This document shows, in pieces, positions 9,490 through 18,672 of a stretch of DNA of 64,000 nt. Under the pieces are notes generated by a model that saw nothing but the letters and a program-made list of their open reading frames with translations, was not told the origin of the DNA and did not search any database. The position numbers were made by a program, and so were the translations under genes. Origin of the DNA: Umezawaea sp049997955 (GTDB taxonomy: Bacteria > Actinomycetota > Actinomycetes > Mycobacteriales > Pseudonocardiaceae). Each line of letters opens with the position of its first letter. Position 1 is the stretch's first letter. The stretch lies in NCBI GenBank assembly GCA_049997955.1, contig JAEBDY010000012.1, forward strand, positions 186,001 through 250,000. Reading direction: 5' to 3'.

Positions 9490-10598
9490 CCCGATCGGCC
9501 CTGGTCACATCGGCTTCCGCGGTGTCCGTGGCGCTCGCCGCGCACACGCTGGTCAACGCCCGCCTCATGCGACGACCACCCGCGGCACCCGCGGCGTGCG
9601 GGGAACGGGTGTCGGTCCTGCTGCCCGTGCGCGACGAGGCGCACCGGGTCGCGCCGACGATCCGCTCCCTGGTGTCCCAGCGCGGCGTGGCCGACCTGGA
9701 GATCGTCGTGCTGGACGACGGCTCGACCGACGGCACCGCCGAGGTCGTCCGACGGGCCGCCGACGGCGATCCCCGCGTGCGGATCGTCACGGGCGAACAG
9801 CCGCCCGCCGGGCTGCCGGGCAAGCCGCACGCCTGCGCCCGGCTCGCGCGGGAGGCCAGCGGGTCGGTGCTGGTCTACGTCGACGCCGACGTGGTGCTGA
9901 CCCCGGACGCGGTGGCCGCCGCGGTCGCGCTGCTGCGCGAGCGGGGCTTGGACGCCGTCTCCCCGTTCCCGAGGCAGCTGGCCGACGACGCCGCCACCCG
10001 GCTCGTGCAGCCGCTGCTGCAGTGGTCGTGGCTGGTGTTCCTGCCGCTGCGGCTGGCCGAGCGCTCCCCGCGGCCGTCGCTGTCGGCCGCCAACGGCCAG
10101 TTCCTGGTCCTCGACGCCGCCGCGCTGAAGCGCGCGGGCGGGTTCGAGGGCGTCGCCTCCGCCGTGCTGGACGACCTGGCGGTGATGCGCGCGGTGAAGC
10201 GGGCAGGCGGGCGCGGAGCGGTCGCCGACGGCAGCGGCGTGGCGTCGTGCCGGATGTACGAGGGCTGGTCGGAAGTCCGCCACGGCTACGAGAAGTCGCT
10301 GTGGTCGGCCACCGGCAGCCCGACGGGCGCCGCCGTCACCGGAGCCGCGCTGGCGTGGATCTACCTGCTGCCCCCGCTCGCCGCCCTGGCGGGTTCACGG
10401 GCGGGCGCGGTGGGCTACGCGGCCGGAGTGCTCAGCCGGGTCGTCGCGGCTCGGAACACCGGCGGTCGCGCGTGGCCGGACGCGCTCGCGCACCCGCTGT
10501 CGGTCGGGCTGCTGCTCTCGCTGCTGGCGCGCTCGTGGCGGGCCCGCCACCGGGGCCTGCTGGAGTGGAAGGGCCGTTCCCTGCAAGGAGGTCGCTGA
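9486..10598 (+). CDS. cruG: Family 2 glycosyltransferase, probable carotenoid glycosyltransferase (CruG-like)
   Basis: 370 residues; the GTG start overlaps the upstream stop by 4 bases, and it has an N-terminal membrane segment. GT-A features appear in order: SVLLPVRDEAHRV, LDDGSTDGTAEVV, the DxD-like YVDADV, then a C-terminal hydrophobic region. GT2 enzymes of this layout next to CruF glycosylate the 2'-hydroxyl of carotenoids in cyanobacteria and some actinobacteria. The sugar donor is not predictable. The downstream desaturase begins 1 base after the stop and has a strong AAGGAGG site inside this gene's end. Confidence 0.8.
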   Translation: MTRSALVTSASAVSVALAAHTLVNARLMRRPPAAPAACGERVSVLLPVRDEAHRVAPTIRSLVSQRGVADLEIVVLDDGSTDGTAEVVRRAADGDPRVRIVTGEQPPAGLPGKPHACARLAREASGSVLVYVDADVVLTPDAVAAAVALLRERGLDAVSPFPRQLADDAATRLVQPLLQWSWLVFLPLRLAERSPRPSLSAANGQFLVLDAAALKRAGGFEGVASAVLDDLAVMRAVKRAGGRGAVADGSGVASCRMYEGWSEVRHGYEKSLWSATGSPTGAAVTGAALAWIYLLPPLAALAGSRAGAVGYAAGVLSRVVAARNTGGRAWPDALAHPLSVGLLLSLLARSWRARHRGLLEWKGRSLQGGR

Positions 10599-10599
10599 C

Positions 10600-12078
10600 G
10601 TGGCGCGGATCGCGGTGGTGGGCGCGGGGATGGGCGGGTTGGCCGCCGCCGCGCGGCTGGCGGCGGCAGGCCACCGGGTGACGGTCGTCGAGCAGGCCGC
10701 GACCCACGGCGGCAAGCTGGGGACGCTGCGGCGCGACGGGTTCACCTTCGACACCGGCCCGTCCCTGCTGACCCTGCCGCACGTGTTCCGAGCCCTGTTC
10801 GCCGACACCGGCGCGCCGCTGGACGACGTGCTCGACGTCGTGCCGGTCGATCCCGTGTGCCACTACCGGTTCCCGGACGGCACCGTGTTCGACATGCCGC
10901 ACGCCGAGCGGGACCTGGACTCCGCGATGGCCGACACCTTCGGCGGACCGGCCGCCCGGCAGTGGCGGTCGGTGCTGACCGACGCCGAGCGGCTGTGGGA
11001 CCTCGTCGGCGAACCCGTGCTGCAACGCCCGCTGGGCGGGGTGGGCGACCTCGTCCGCCGGTCGGCGAGCGTGAAGGACCTGATGGCGATCGCGCCGTGG
11101 CGGACGCTGCGGGCGCTGGGGGAGCGGCGGCTGGCGGACCCGAGGCTGCGGATGCTGCTCGACCGCTACGCCACCTACACCGGGTCCGACCCGCGGCGCA
11201 TCCCGGCGCTGATGTCCGTGGTCCCGTTCGTGGAGCAGCGGTTCGGCGCCTGGTACGTCCAGGGTGGACTGAGGGTGCTCGGGGACGCGGTGTTCGAGCG
11301 CTGCGTGGAGCTGGGCGTCCGGTTCCGCTTCGACGCGCGGGTCCAGGCGGTCGACGTCGAGGGAGGCCGGGTCGTCGGACTGCGGCTCGCCGACGGTGAG
11401 CCGCTGCGCGCCGACGTCGTCGTGTCCGACGCCGACGCCACCCAGCTCTACCGCGACCTGGTGACCGACCCGCGGGCCAGACGTTCCCGCCGGGCGCTGC
11501 GGCGGGTGCAGCCGTCGCTGTCCGGGTTCGTGCTGCTGCTCGCGCTGCGCGGCCGTTCCCCCGACCCGCGGCACCACCGGGTGCTGTTCCCCGCCCACTA
11601 CGACGCCGAGTTCGACGCGATCTTCGGGTCGAACCCCGAACCGGTCGCCGACCCCGCGGTCTACGTGTGCGCGCCACCGGACCCGGCGCTCAGCCCACCT
11701 GGGGACGAAGCGTGGTTCGTCCTGGTGAACGCGCCACGGCACGGAGCAGGCCAGGTCGACTGGAACCGGCCCGGTCTCGCCGAGAGCTACGCCGACCGCG
11801 TCCTGGAGGTCATGGCCGATCGCGGGCTGGACGTCCGCCCACGGGTGCGGTGGCGCGAGATCCGCACCCCCGCCGACTGGGAACGCGATACCGGGTCGGT
11901 GGGCGGATCGATCTACGGATCGTCGTCGAACGGACCCCGCGCGGCGCTGCTGCGACCGGCGAACCGCAGCCCGGTGCCCGGCCTGTTCCTGGTCGGCGGC
12001 TCGGCCCACCCCGGTGGCGGGCTACCGCTCGTCGCCATGTCGGCCGCGATCGTCGCCACCCTCGTCGGACCGGCCTGA
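10600..12078 (+). CDS. crtI: Phytoene desaturase family protein (CrtI/CrtD type)
   Basis: 492 residues from GTG 10600, preceded by AAGGAGG at 10585-10591. The N-terminal FAD-binding motif AVVGAGMGGLAAAARL and the FDTGPSLLTLP segment are diagnostic of bacterial CrtI-type desaturases; the C-terminal GLFLVGGSAHPGGGLPL is the second FAD-contact motif. It may be the main phytoene desaturase, or a 3',4'-desaturase (CrtD) working with CruF/CruG; sequence alone does not decide. The last 57 bases overlap, in antisense, the end of the CDP-alcohol transferase gene. Confidence 0.9.
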   Translation: MARIAVVGAGMGGLAAAARLAAAGHRVTVVEQAATHGGKLGTLRRDGFTFDTGPSLLTLPHVFRALFADTGAPLDDVLDVVPVDPVCHYRFPDGTVFDMPHAERDLDSAMADTFGGPAARQWRSVLTDAERLWDLVGEPVLQRPLGGVGDLVRRSASVKDLMAIAPWRTLRALGERRLADPRLRMLLDRYATYTGSDPRRIPALMSVVPFVEQRFGAWYVQGGLRVLGDAVFERCVELGVRFRFDARVQAVDVEGGRVVGLRLADGEPLRADVVVSDADATQLYRDLVTDPRARRSRRALRRVQPSLSGFVLLLALRGRSPDPRHHRVLFPAHYDAEFDAIFGSNPEPVADPAVYVCAPPDPALSPPGDEAWFVLVNAPRHGAGQVDWNRPGLAESYADRVLEVMADRGLDVRPRVRWREIRTPADWERDTGSVGGSIYGSSSNGPRAALLRPANRSPVPGLFLVGGSAHPGGGLPLVAMSAAIVATLVGPA

Positions 12079-12795
12079 GGCCACCGGACCCGCGGGGTCG
12101 ACCCACGGCCGACCGCCGAGTTCACGGCGGATCCCGCCCGCCAGCTGCGCCGCACCGACCACCGCGCCGACCGCCCACAGCGCCGCGCACACCGATCCCC
12201 AGGTCCAGCCCAACCCCGGAACGCCGGTCGGCACGAGCCCGGCGCCCGCGCACGCGACCGCCACCACGATCACCCTGGTCGGCCGCTCGGCGACGGTGAC
12301 CGCGCCCGCGGAACCCATCCCGACGCCCTGCGCCTTGGCCCGCGCGTACTCGTGCAGCAGCAACGACGCGGCCAGCGCGGCACCCAGCCGCGGGTCCGCG
12401 CCCAGCACCACCAGAACCCCCACCAGGGACAGGTCCGCCAGCCGGTCGGCCACCGCGTCGACCACCGCGCCCAACGGCCTGGCCCGCCCGGTGCGCACCG
12501 CGACCGCCCCGTCCAGCCCGTCCAGCACACCGGCGGCCACGACCAGGACCAGCGCCACCAGGGGCCACCGCCCACCGGCCGCAGCGACCCAGACCGCCCC
12601 GGCCGCGACGAGCACCCCGGCCGCGGACAGCGCGTCGGGGTGGACCCGGCCGAGCACTCGACCGGCGGCCAGGCGGTCCACCAGCCGCAGCCAGCCCACC
12701 ACGAGCCGGTTGCCGGACACGTCCTCGCCGTGCCTCCGCGACCAGTCGGCGACGGGATCGGTGGTCGAACGCGCGTCCTCGCGGCCGTTGGTCAC
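12022..12795 (-). CDS. CDP-alcohol phosphatidyltransferase family membrane protein
   Basis: 257 residues from GTG 12795; the frame continues upstream but only as a shadow of the YihY gene. The signature of the family appears as DGLDGAVAV then RPLGAVVDAVAD, giving the metal-binding Asp set D-x2-DG ... G-x3-D-x3-D. The usual AR after DGxx is replaced by AV with Arg one place later, a small deviation. Several hydrophobic segments place it in the membrane. It would join a CDP-activated lipid to an alcohol. It is convergent with the carotenoid desaturase, with a 57-bp overlap of the two coding ends. Confidence 0.82.
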   Translation of the reverse strand: MTNGREDARSTTDPVADWSRRHGEDVSGNRLVVGWLRLVDRLAAGRVLGRVHPDALSAAGVLVAAGAVWVAAAGGRWPLVALVLVVAAGVLDGLDGAVAVRTGRARPLGAVVDAVADRLADLSLVGVLVVLGADPRLGAALAASLLLHEYARAKAQGVGMGSAGAVTVAERPTRVIVVAVACAGAGLVPTGVPGLGWTWGSVCAALWAVGAVVGAAQLAGGIRRELGGRPWVDPAGPVASGRSDEGGDDRGRHGDER

Positions 12796-12871
12796 CCCGC
12801 CACCGTAGGCCCGGCTCCGCGCCGTCGCAGGTGGACGGGTGAGATCACCTCCGGGTGGGTACTCAGCGGCC

Positions 12872-13738
12872 ATGACCGCGCTCCGCTCCCACGTCCGCGG
12901 AGTGCTCGCCCACGTCGCCCGCGAACTGCGCGGCGGCGACCTGGCCCTGTGGGCCGCCGGGCTGACGTTCTTCGCCGGACTGGCGCTCGTGCCCATGCTG
13001 CTGCTGTTGCTGCGCGGTTCGGCGCTGCTGGTCGGCGACGCGACCGTGCTCGACCACGCCCGACTCCTCGGCGCCGCGCTGCCCGCCGCCCACGACCCGA
13101 CCCGGATGCTCGTCGACCTCGCGGGGGCGGCGGTCGACGCGTCCTGGCCCGTGCTGCTCACCGCGATCATCCCGGCGAGCATGTACGGCGAGGGGCTGCG
13201 CCGCGGTCTTACCCAGGCCGCGGGCCTCCGCCCGTCCGGGCTCACCGGGTGGGCCGGGCGGATCGGGTTCGTCCCGGTGCTGCTCGCGGGGCCGGTGCTG
13301 CTGGCGCTGCCGCTGGCGGTCGTGCCGTGGGTGAGCCCGCTGTACGAGGCGGGCGGGTGGTCCGCCGTGCTCGGGGTCGTGGTGTCGTTCCACGTGGACT
13401 GGGTGCCGCTCTCCCTGGTGATCGCCCTGGTCATCCGCTTCACCGGCCCGCCGGTGCTGCCGACCCGCGCCGCGCTGGCGGCCGGGTTCGCGCTCGGTGC
13501 CGTGATCACCGGTTTCCTGCACGGCTTCGTCCTGTTCCTGGCGATCCCGCTGGACTGGAGCATCCCGTTCGGCGGACTGCCCACCGCGGGCGTGGTGGCC
13601 GCGCTGGGACTGTGGCTGTTCGCGCTGCACGTGATCCTGCTGCTCGGCTACCGCGTCGCGCTGAGCACCTACCGGGTCCACGTAGACGAGTCCCGCCACC
13701 GCCCGTCGAGCAGGACTGGTGTCGCCGGCACAGACTGA
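12872..13738 (+). CDS. YihY/BrkB family inner-membrane protein
   Basis: 288 residues from ATG 12872. It has 6 to 7 hydrophobic segments; the N-terminal ALWAAGLTFFAGLALVPMLL is the typical first segment (A-x2-F-x4-P) of the YihY/virulence factor BrkB family. Function in this family is poorly known despite the old ribonuclease BN name. It follows the divergent CDP-alcohol transferase and sits 5 bp before the photolyase-like gene, so those two are probably co-transcribed. Confidence 0.85.
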   Translation: MTALRSHVRGVLAHVARELRGGDLALWAAGLTFFAGLALVPMLLLLLRGSALLVGDATVLDHARLLGAALPAAHDPTRMLVDLAGAAVDASWPVLLTAIIPASMYGEGLRRGLTQAAGLRPSGLTGWAGRIGFVPVLLAGPVLLALPLAVVPWVSPLYEAGGWSAVLGVVVSFHVDWVPLSLVIALVIRFTGPPVLPTRAALAAGFALGAVITGFLHGFVLFLAIPLDWSIPFGGLPTAGVVAALGLWLFALHVILLLGYRVALSTYRVHVDESRHRPSSRTGVAGTD

Positions 13739-13743
13739 CCGAC

Positions 13744-14961
13744 GTGCCGATCCTGCCCGTTCCCCCCGCCGACCGGCTCGGCGCTGTCGACTGGGTGCGC
13801 GAGCACCTGGGCGACCTGACCCGCGAACCGCGTGAAGCCGTTGGCGCGTCGGCGTTCGAGGGTGGGCAGAGGGCCGCGGACGCCGCCTTGGCCGGACTCG
13901 ACGTGACCGGGTACGCGAACACCCGCAGCACGGTGCTGCCCCGCTCGGAGCGCGGGGCGAGCAGGATGTCGCCCTACCTCCGCCACGGGCTGGTCACGCT
14001 GCCCGAGGTGTGGTCGGCGGTGGGTGGAGCGCCGGAGCGGGACCGGGTGAAGTACCGCGACGAGCTGCTGTGGCAGGAGTACGCCCGCCACCTCTACTCC
14101 CGGCTCGGCGGGCGTACCGCGACAGCGCTGCGCCACGGCCAGCCGAGCACCGGGGCGACGTGGTCGCGGGAGCCGTGGCCGTCGGACATGGCGTGCGTGT
14201 CGGCGATGGTGACCGAGTTGCGCGAGGACGGGTGGCTGGTCAACCAGGCGCGGATGTGGTTGGCCTCGCAGTGGGCCGTGCGCGCGGGCCGCGACTGGGC
14301 CGCGGGCGAGGACGAGATGTTCGCGCACCTGGTGGACGGTTCCCGCGCGGCGAACCGGCTCGGCTGGCAGTGGACGGTGGGCACGGCGAGCGGCAAGCCC
14401 TACGGCTTCAGCCGGTGGCAGGTCCTCCGGCGCGCGCCGTCGCTGTGCGCGTCCTGCGCGCTGGCCGACGACTGCCCGGTGGAATCGTGGCCGGACGCGG
14501 AACCCGGTGCGCCGGTGGACGGCCCCGACCTGGGGCGGGCGCCGATCCCGGCCGGGCCCGCGGACGTCGAGGGCGGGGGTGGCGAGGTGGTGTGGCTGAC
14601 CGCGGAGTCGTTGGGGGACCGCGATCCGGCGCTGGCCGCCGTGCCGGACCGACCGGCCGTGTTCGTGTTCGACGAGCCGCTGCTGACCCGGTTGCGGCTG
14701 TCCGGAACCAGGCTGGTGTTCCTCGCGCAGGTGCTCGGCGAGGTGGCGACGACCCGGCCGCTGCGAGTGCACCGGGGCCGTCCCGAGGTGGAGCTGGCCG
14801 AGCGCCGGGTGGCGGCGACGTGGACCCCGGTCCCCGGCTGGCGGCGCCTCGCCCGCACGGTGCGGCCGGTCGAGGTGCACCCGTGGCCCTGGTTGATCCG
14901 GCCGGGGTCGTTCCCCTTGCAGTCCTACAGCGCCTGGCGGCGTTACGCGCTGCCGCGGTGA
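13744..14961 (+). CDS. Photolyase/cryptochrome-like protein with the FAD domain first (apparent domain permutation)
   Basis: 405 residues from GTG 13744, 5 bp after the YihY stop. Residues about 60-240 match the helical FAD-binding domain of photolyases: LLWQEYARHLY, the WPSDMACVSAMVTELREDGW helix, MWLASQW and RLGWQWTVGT. Normally an alpha/beta antenna domain precedes this. Here a similar segment follows instead, at about 275-370 (VWLTAESLGDRDPALAAVPD, VFVFDEPLL, RLVFLAQVLGEV, RVHRGRPEVEL), in place of the usual N-terminal WFRRDLRL...NPAL...VFVLDP...FL..L...RGDP. A small Cys cluster CASCALADDC joins the halves near residue 240. DNA repair or light sensing is inferred; the family appears uncharacterised. 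Confidence 0.8.
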   Translation: MPILPVPPADRLGAVDWVREHLGDLTREPREAVGASAFEGGQRAADAALAGLDVTGYANTRSTVLPRSERGASRMSPYLRHGLVTLPEVWSAVGGAPERDRVKYRDELLWQEYARHLYSRLGGRTATALRHGQPSTGATWSREPWPSDMACVSAMVTELREDGWLVNQARMWLASQWAVRAGRDWAAGEDEMFAHLVDGSRAANRLGWQWTVGTASGKPYGFSRWQVLRRAPSLCASCALADDCPVESWPDAEPGAPVDGPDLGRAPIPAGPADVEGGGGEVVWLTAESLGDRDPALAAVPDRPAVFVFDEPLLTRLRLSGTRLVFLAQVLGEVATTRPLRVHRGRPEVELAERRVAATWTPVPGWRRLARTVRPVEVHPWPWLIRPGSFPLQSYSAWRRYALPR

Positions 14962-15716
14962 GGACCGGTCTCGTCCGCCAAGTCCGGGTCGACCGGGACA
15001 TCGCGGCGGAACAGCGGCGGCAGGAAGCGCAGCATGAGCACCGACCAGGTCAGGTGGGTGATGAGCGGGGCCTGGATGCCGCCGGTCGCCCGGCGTTGCA
15101 GACCGAACAGCGCCCCCATCACCCCCGACGCCAGCACCAGCGACGGGTTGCGGGTCGCGGTGGTCGCCAGCACGTACACCGCCGTGGAGGCCGCGACGGG
15201 GTGCCGTCGGCCTGCCGCCGCGTACAGCGCGCCGCGGAAGAAGACCTCCTCGGCCGCGCCGTTGAGGAGCGTCGTGGCGAGGACCGGGGCCGTCGAGCCG
15301 CGGTCGGCGTAGCGCAGGACCCGCGAGATGGCCCGGTCCAGGAACGGCACGTGCCTGCACACCAGGGCGCACCCGTAGAACGCGCCGAACGCGCCCACCC
15401 CCACCAGCAGCGGCGTCACGACCGGTCGGCGCAGCGCGTCGCGGGAGCGCATCCGCCCCAGGTGCAGCGGCCCGGACGCCAGACCGCCCACGACCCACGT
15501 CGCCGCGGTCGCCGCGGTCAGGCCGTAGAACCGGGTCGAGTCCGGTGTGGACGACAGGGACGCGCCGAGCAGCCCGGCACCCGCGAGCGACGTCGCGGCG
15601 ACCACCCGGCGGCGCCGGTGGAACGCCTCGTCGGACTCGTCGTGCTCGCGCGGGACCTTCTCGACGAGCCAGGCGGGAACGCGAGCGACCAGCCGCTGCC
15701 GCAGCGTCGGCCTCAT
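14943..15716 (-). CDS. CPBP family intramembrane glutamic endopeptidase
   Basis: 257 residues, several hydrophobic segments. AAEEVFFRGALY carries the EExxxR motif and THLTWSVLML the later His of the CAAX-protease/bacteriocin-processing (CPBP) family. The start overlaps the stop of the upstream NAD(P)-binding gene (ATGA), so the pair is one operon. The final 19 bases overlap the end of the convergent photolyase-like gene. The substrate is unknown. Confidence 0.85.
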   Translation of the reverse strand: MRPTLRQRLVARVPAWLVEKVPREHDESDEAFHRRRRVVAATSLAGAGLLGASLSSTPDSTRFYGLTAATAATWVVGGLASGPLHLGRMRSRDALRRPVVTPLLVGVGAFGAFYGCALVCRHVPFLDRAISRVLRYADRGSTAPVLATTLLNGAAEEVFFRGALYAAAGRRHPVAASTAVYVLATTATRNPSLVLASGVMGALFGLQRRATGGIQAPLITHLTWSVLMLRFLPPLFRRDVPVDPDLADETGPHRGSA

Positions 15717-16624
15717 CCGCGGTCACCGCCGCGCTTGGCCTTGGCGCGCTCGCCGAGCGCGGTGAGCACGGCGTCGTCGAAGTCCGCCGGGGTGAACGGG
15801 ACCAGCGAGCGGATCGAGTCGTCGCGCACCACGACCTCGTTGGCCATGGAGTCGATCAGCGACCGGCCGGTCTGCACGTCCACGTCGGTGACCAGCGCCA
15901 GCCACCGCGAGGACAGGCCGGGGGTCAGCAGCGGCACGGGCACGACCGGCACGCGGCGGCCTTCGATCGCGGCCACCCGGCGCATCATCTCGGCGTACTC
16001 CAGGACCTCCGACCCGCCGATGTCGAACGCGCGCCCCTCGGTCTCCGGCACGGCGAGCACCCCCACCAGGTAGCGCACGACGTCGGCGACGGCGATCGGC
16101 TGGCAGCGGGTGCGCACCCAGCGCGGCGCGACCATCGCGGGCAGGTGCTCCACGAGCTGGCGGGTCATCTCCCAGGAGATCCCACCGTGCCCGATGACGA
16201 TCCCGGCGCGCAGCGTGGTGACCGGCACCCCCGACCCGCCGAGCAGCGACTCCACCTCCCGGCGGCTGCGCAGGTGCTCGGACAGGTCGTCGGAGTCGTT
16301 GCCCAGGCCGCCCAGGTAGACGATGCGGCGCGTCCCGGCGTCCGCGGCGGCCTTCGCGAAGGTCCGCGCGGCCTCGGCGTCGCGGGCGGCGAAGCGCGGG
16401 TCGTCCAGCGAGTGGACCAGGTAGTAGGCGACCTCGCAGCCCTCCAGCGCGGTGGCCAGGGACTCCGGGTCGTGCACATCGCCCTGGACCGGTTTCCCCG
16501 CGCCCCCGTAGTCCCGCGGGTTGCGCGTCATGGCGCGCACGTCGTGCCCCTCCTCCACGAGGACGGGGCAGAGCCTGCCGCCGATGAATCCCGACGCTCC
16601 GGTCACGAGTACGCGCACGATCAC
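15713..16624 (-). CDS. NAD(P)-binding epimerase-like/NmrA-like protein
   Basis: 303 residues. MIVRVLVTGASGFIGGRLCP is the GxxGxxG loop of extended or atypical SDRs; the body (VQGDVHDPESL, AYYLVHSLDD, RIVYLGGLG) resembles the YtfG/NDUFA9-like DoxX-linked NAD(P)H-binding family. No YxxxK catalytic pair is evident in the usual place. It is the first gene of a two-gene operon with the CPBP protease. Function unknown beyond dinucleotide binding. Confidence 0.85.
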   Translation of the reverse strand: MIVRVLVTGASGFIGGRLCPVLVEEGHDVRAMTRNPRDYGGAGKPVQGDVHDPESLATALEGCEVAYYLVHSLDDPRFAARDAEAARTFAKAAADAGTRRIVYLGGLGNDSDDLSEHLRSRREVESLLGGSGVPVTTLRAGIVIGHGGISWEMTRQLVEHLPAMVAPRWVRTRCQPIAVADVVRYLVGVLAVPETEGRAFDIGGSEVLEYAEMMRRVAAIEGRRVPVVPVPLLTPGLSSRWLALVTDVDVQTGRSLIDSMANEVVVRDDSIRSLVPFTPADFDDAVLTALGERAKAKRGGDRG

Positions 16625-16764
16625 CAGCCTGTCGCACCAGGACGGGTTCCGCTGGACGGGCTGACCGCGTCCGCACCCCTCGGCTGCCCGTTCGACGTGT
16701 TAGCCGGATTACACCCGGAGCGGCTCCGGGAACTACGCCGGCGGGTGGCGCGACACGTCCGGAC

Positions 16765-18648
16765 GTGAGGGTTGACAGGGCCGCGGTGCTCGGCTGCGGC
16801 GTAGGGGTGCTCGGTGTCGCGGTGGTCGTCCTGCTGGCGGGCGACGTGCACGAAGCGCTGGGGGACAGCGATCCGGGAAGGCTCGCCTCGGTCCTGTTCG
16901 GACTGGTCCGGTTCACCGCCGACGCCGCAGGGGTGGTCGCGGTGGGAGCACTGGCCTTCGCGGTGCTCGTCGTGCCCGCGGCGCCGGGTGGGCGGTTGAC
17001 CGCTGACGCGTTCGCGGCCGTGCGCACGGCCGCCGCGGCCGCTGCCGTGTGGACGATCGCCGCCCTCGCGGCCGTGCCGCTGTCCGCCGGGGACGCGACC
17101 GGGCAGGCCCCGGCGGTGGTCCGGGAACACCTGCCCGCGCTGGTCGAAGCCGCGGAGGAGCCCAAGGCGTGGCTGCTGGTGGTCGCGGCAGCCCTGGTCG
17201 TCGCCGTGGGCGCGAGGGTGACGCTGACCTGGGCCACGGCCGTCCTGTGGCTCGTGATCTCCGTGGTCGGCCTGCTGCCGCCGGTGGTGGCCGGACACGC
17301 CTCCGTCGGCGCGTGGCACGACGTCGCCACCAACGCGGTGGTCTGGCACGTCCCGGCTGCCGGGGTGTGGGTGGGCGCGCTGGTCGCCCTGCGCGCCTTC
17401 CTGCGCCGACAGGGCTCCCGCGACCGGGACCTGGTGCTGCGCCGCTACCGGACGCTCACCCTGGTGTGCCTGGGTGTCCTGGTCCTCAGCGGCACCGTGA
17501 CCGGCCTGGTCCTGACGCGCGGCGCGGTCGACGGTTACGCGGTGCTGCTCGCCGTCAAAGCGGCCGTGTGCGGCGCTGTGCTGCTCTCGCGCCGCCGGTG
17601 GGGCGCCCGGTGGCCGTTCGCGGTCGAACTCGTCGTGCTCGGCGTCGCCATGACGGCCTCGGTCGGGCTGACCCACCTGGTGCCGCCCGCGTTCCTGGCC
17701 GAACGGCCCTCGGTCCAGGAAACGGTGCTGGGGTACGACCTGCCCGCGCCGCCGACGGTCGCCGGACTGCTGCTGGACTGGCGACCCGACCTGCTGCTGG
17801 GGCTGGGCGCGGTCCTGCTGGCCGGGGCCTACGTCGTCGGGGTGCGGGCGTTGCACCGCCGGGGCGACGCCTGGCGGACCGGGCGCACGGCGGCGTGGCT
17901 GGCGGGCTGCCTGGTGGTGCTGGTGACCACCTCGTCCGGCCTCGGCCGCTTCGCGCCGGGCACGTTCAGCCTCCACATGGTCGCCCACATGTCCCTGGCG
18001 ATGCTCGCTCCCGTGCTGCTGGTGCTCGGCGGCCCCGTCACCCTGGCGTTGAGAACCCTCCCCGCGGGACCTCGCGCGTGGCTGCTCGCCCTGACGCGTT
18101 GCCGAGCGGCACGGGTGGTCGCGCACCCGGCCGTCGCCGCGATCACCTTCGTCGCCTCGTTCCACCTGCTCTACACCTCCGGGCTGTTCGGCGCGGCGAT
18201 GCCCTACCACTGGGCGCACCAGGTGATGAACCTGCACTTCCTGGTGTCGGGCTACGTCTTCTACTGGCTGGTGATCGGCGTCGACCGGCCGCCGCACCCC
18301 CTGCCGCACCTGGCGCGCCTCGGCCTGCTGTTCGCGGTCATGCCCTTCCACGCGTTCTTCGGCGTGGTCCTGATGAGCTCGCAGACCGTGATCGCCGAGA
18401 CCTACTACCGGACCCTGGCCCTGCCCTGGGTGCCGGACCTGCTCACCGATCAGCGCCTGGGCGGCGGCATCGCCTGGGCCACCGGGGAGATTCCCATGCT
18501 GGTGGTCGTCGTCGCGTTGCTGCGGCAGTGGGCGGCGGCCGATCGGCGTGAGGCCACCCGGACCGACCGCCACCTCGACAGCGGCGAGGACGACCGGTTC
18601 GACGCCTACAACGCCGTGCTGGCCGACCTGGCCGAGCGCGGGCACTAG
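16765..18648 (+). CDS. Fused CopD / CtaG-like copper membrane protein
   Basis: 627 residues, about 14 to 16 hydrophobic segments. The N-terminal half (to about residue 300) is CopD-like (GHASVGAWHDVATNAVVWHV with membrane His residues); the C-terminal half is the caa3-type cytochrome oxidase assembly domain (SLHMVAHMSLAMLAPVLLVLG, PLPHLARLGLLFAVMPFHAF, repeated H residues). Such fusions are common in actinobacteria and handle copper import or delivery to the terminal oxidase. The copper ATPase gene starts 24 bp downstream and is probably in the same operon. Confidence 0.9.
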   Translation: MRVDRAAVLGCGVGVLGVAVVVLLAGDVHEALGDSDPGRLASVLFGLVRFTADAAGVVAVGALAFAVLVVPAAPGGRLTADAFAAVRTAAAAAAVWTIAALAAVPLSAGDATGQAPAVVREHLPALVEAAEEPKAWLLVVAAALVVAVGARVTLTWATAVLWLVISVVGLLPPVVAGHASVGAWHDVATNAVVWHVPAAGVWVGALVALRAFLRRQGSRDRDLVLRRYRTLTLVCLGVLVLSGTVTGLVLTRGAVDGYAVLLAVKAAVCGAVLLSRRRWGARWPFAVELVVLGVAMTASVGLTHLVPPAFLAERPSVQETVLGYDLPAPPTVAGLLLDWRPDLLLGLGAVLLAGAYVVGVRALHRRGDAWRTGRTAAWLAGCLVVLVTTSSGLGRFAPGTFSLHMVAHMSLAMLAPVLLVLGGPVTLALRTLPAGPRAWLLALTRCRAARVVAHPAVAAITFVASFHLLYTSGLFGAAMPYHWAHQVMNLHFLVSGYVFYWLVIGVDRPPHPLPHLARLGLLFAVMPFHAFFGVVLMSSQTVIAETYYRTLALPWVPDLLTDQRLGGGIAWATGEIPMLVVVVALLRQWAAADRREATRTDRHLDSGEDDRFDAYNAVLADLAERGH

Positions 18649-18672
18649 GACAACCCGTTCGGAGTGAGAACG

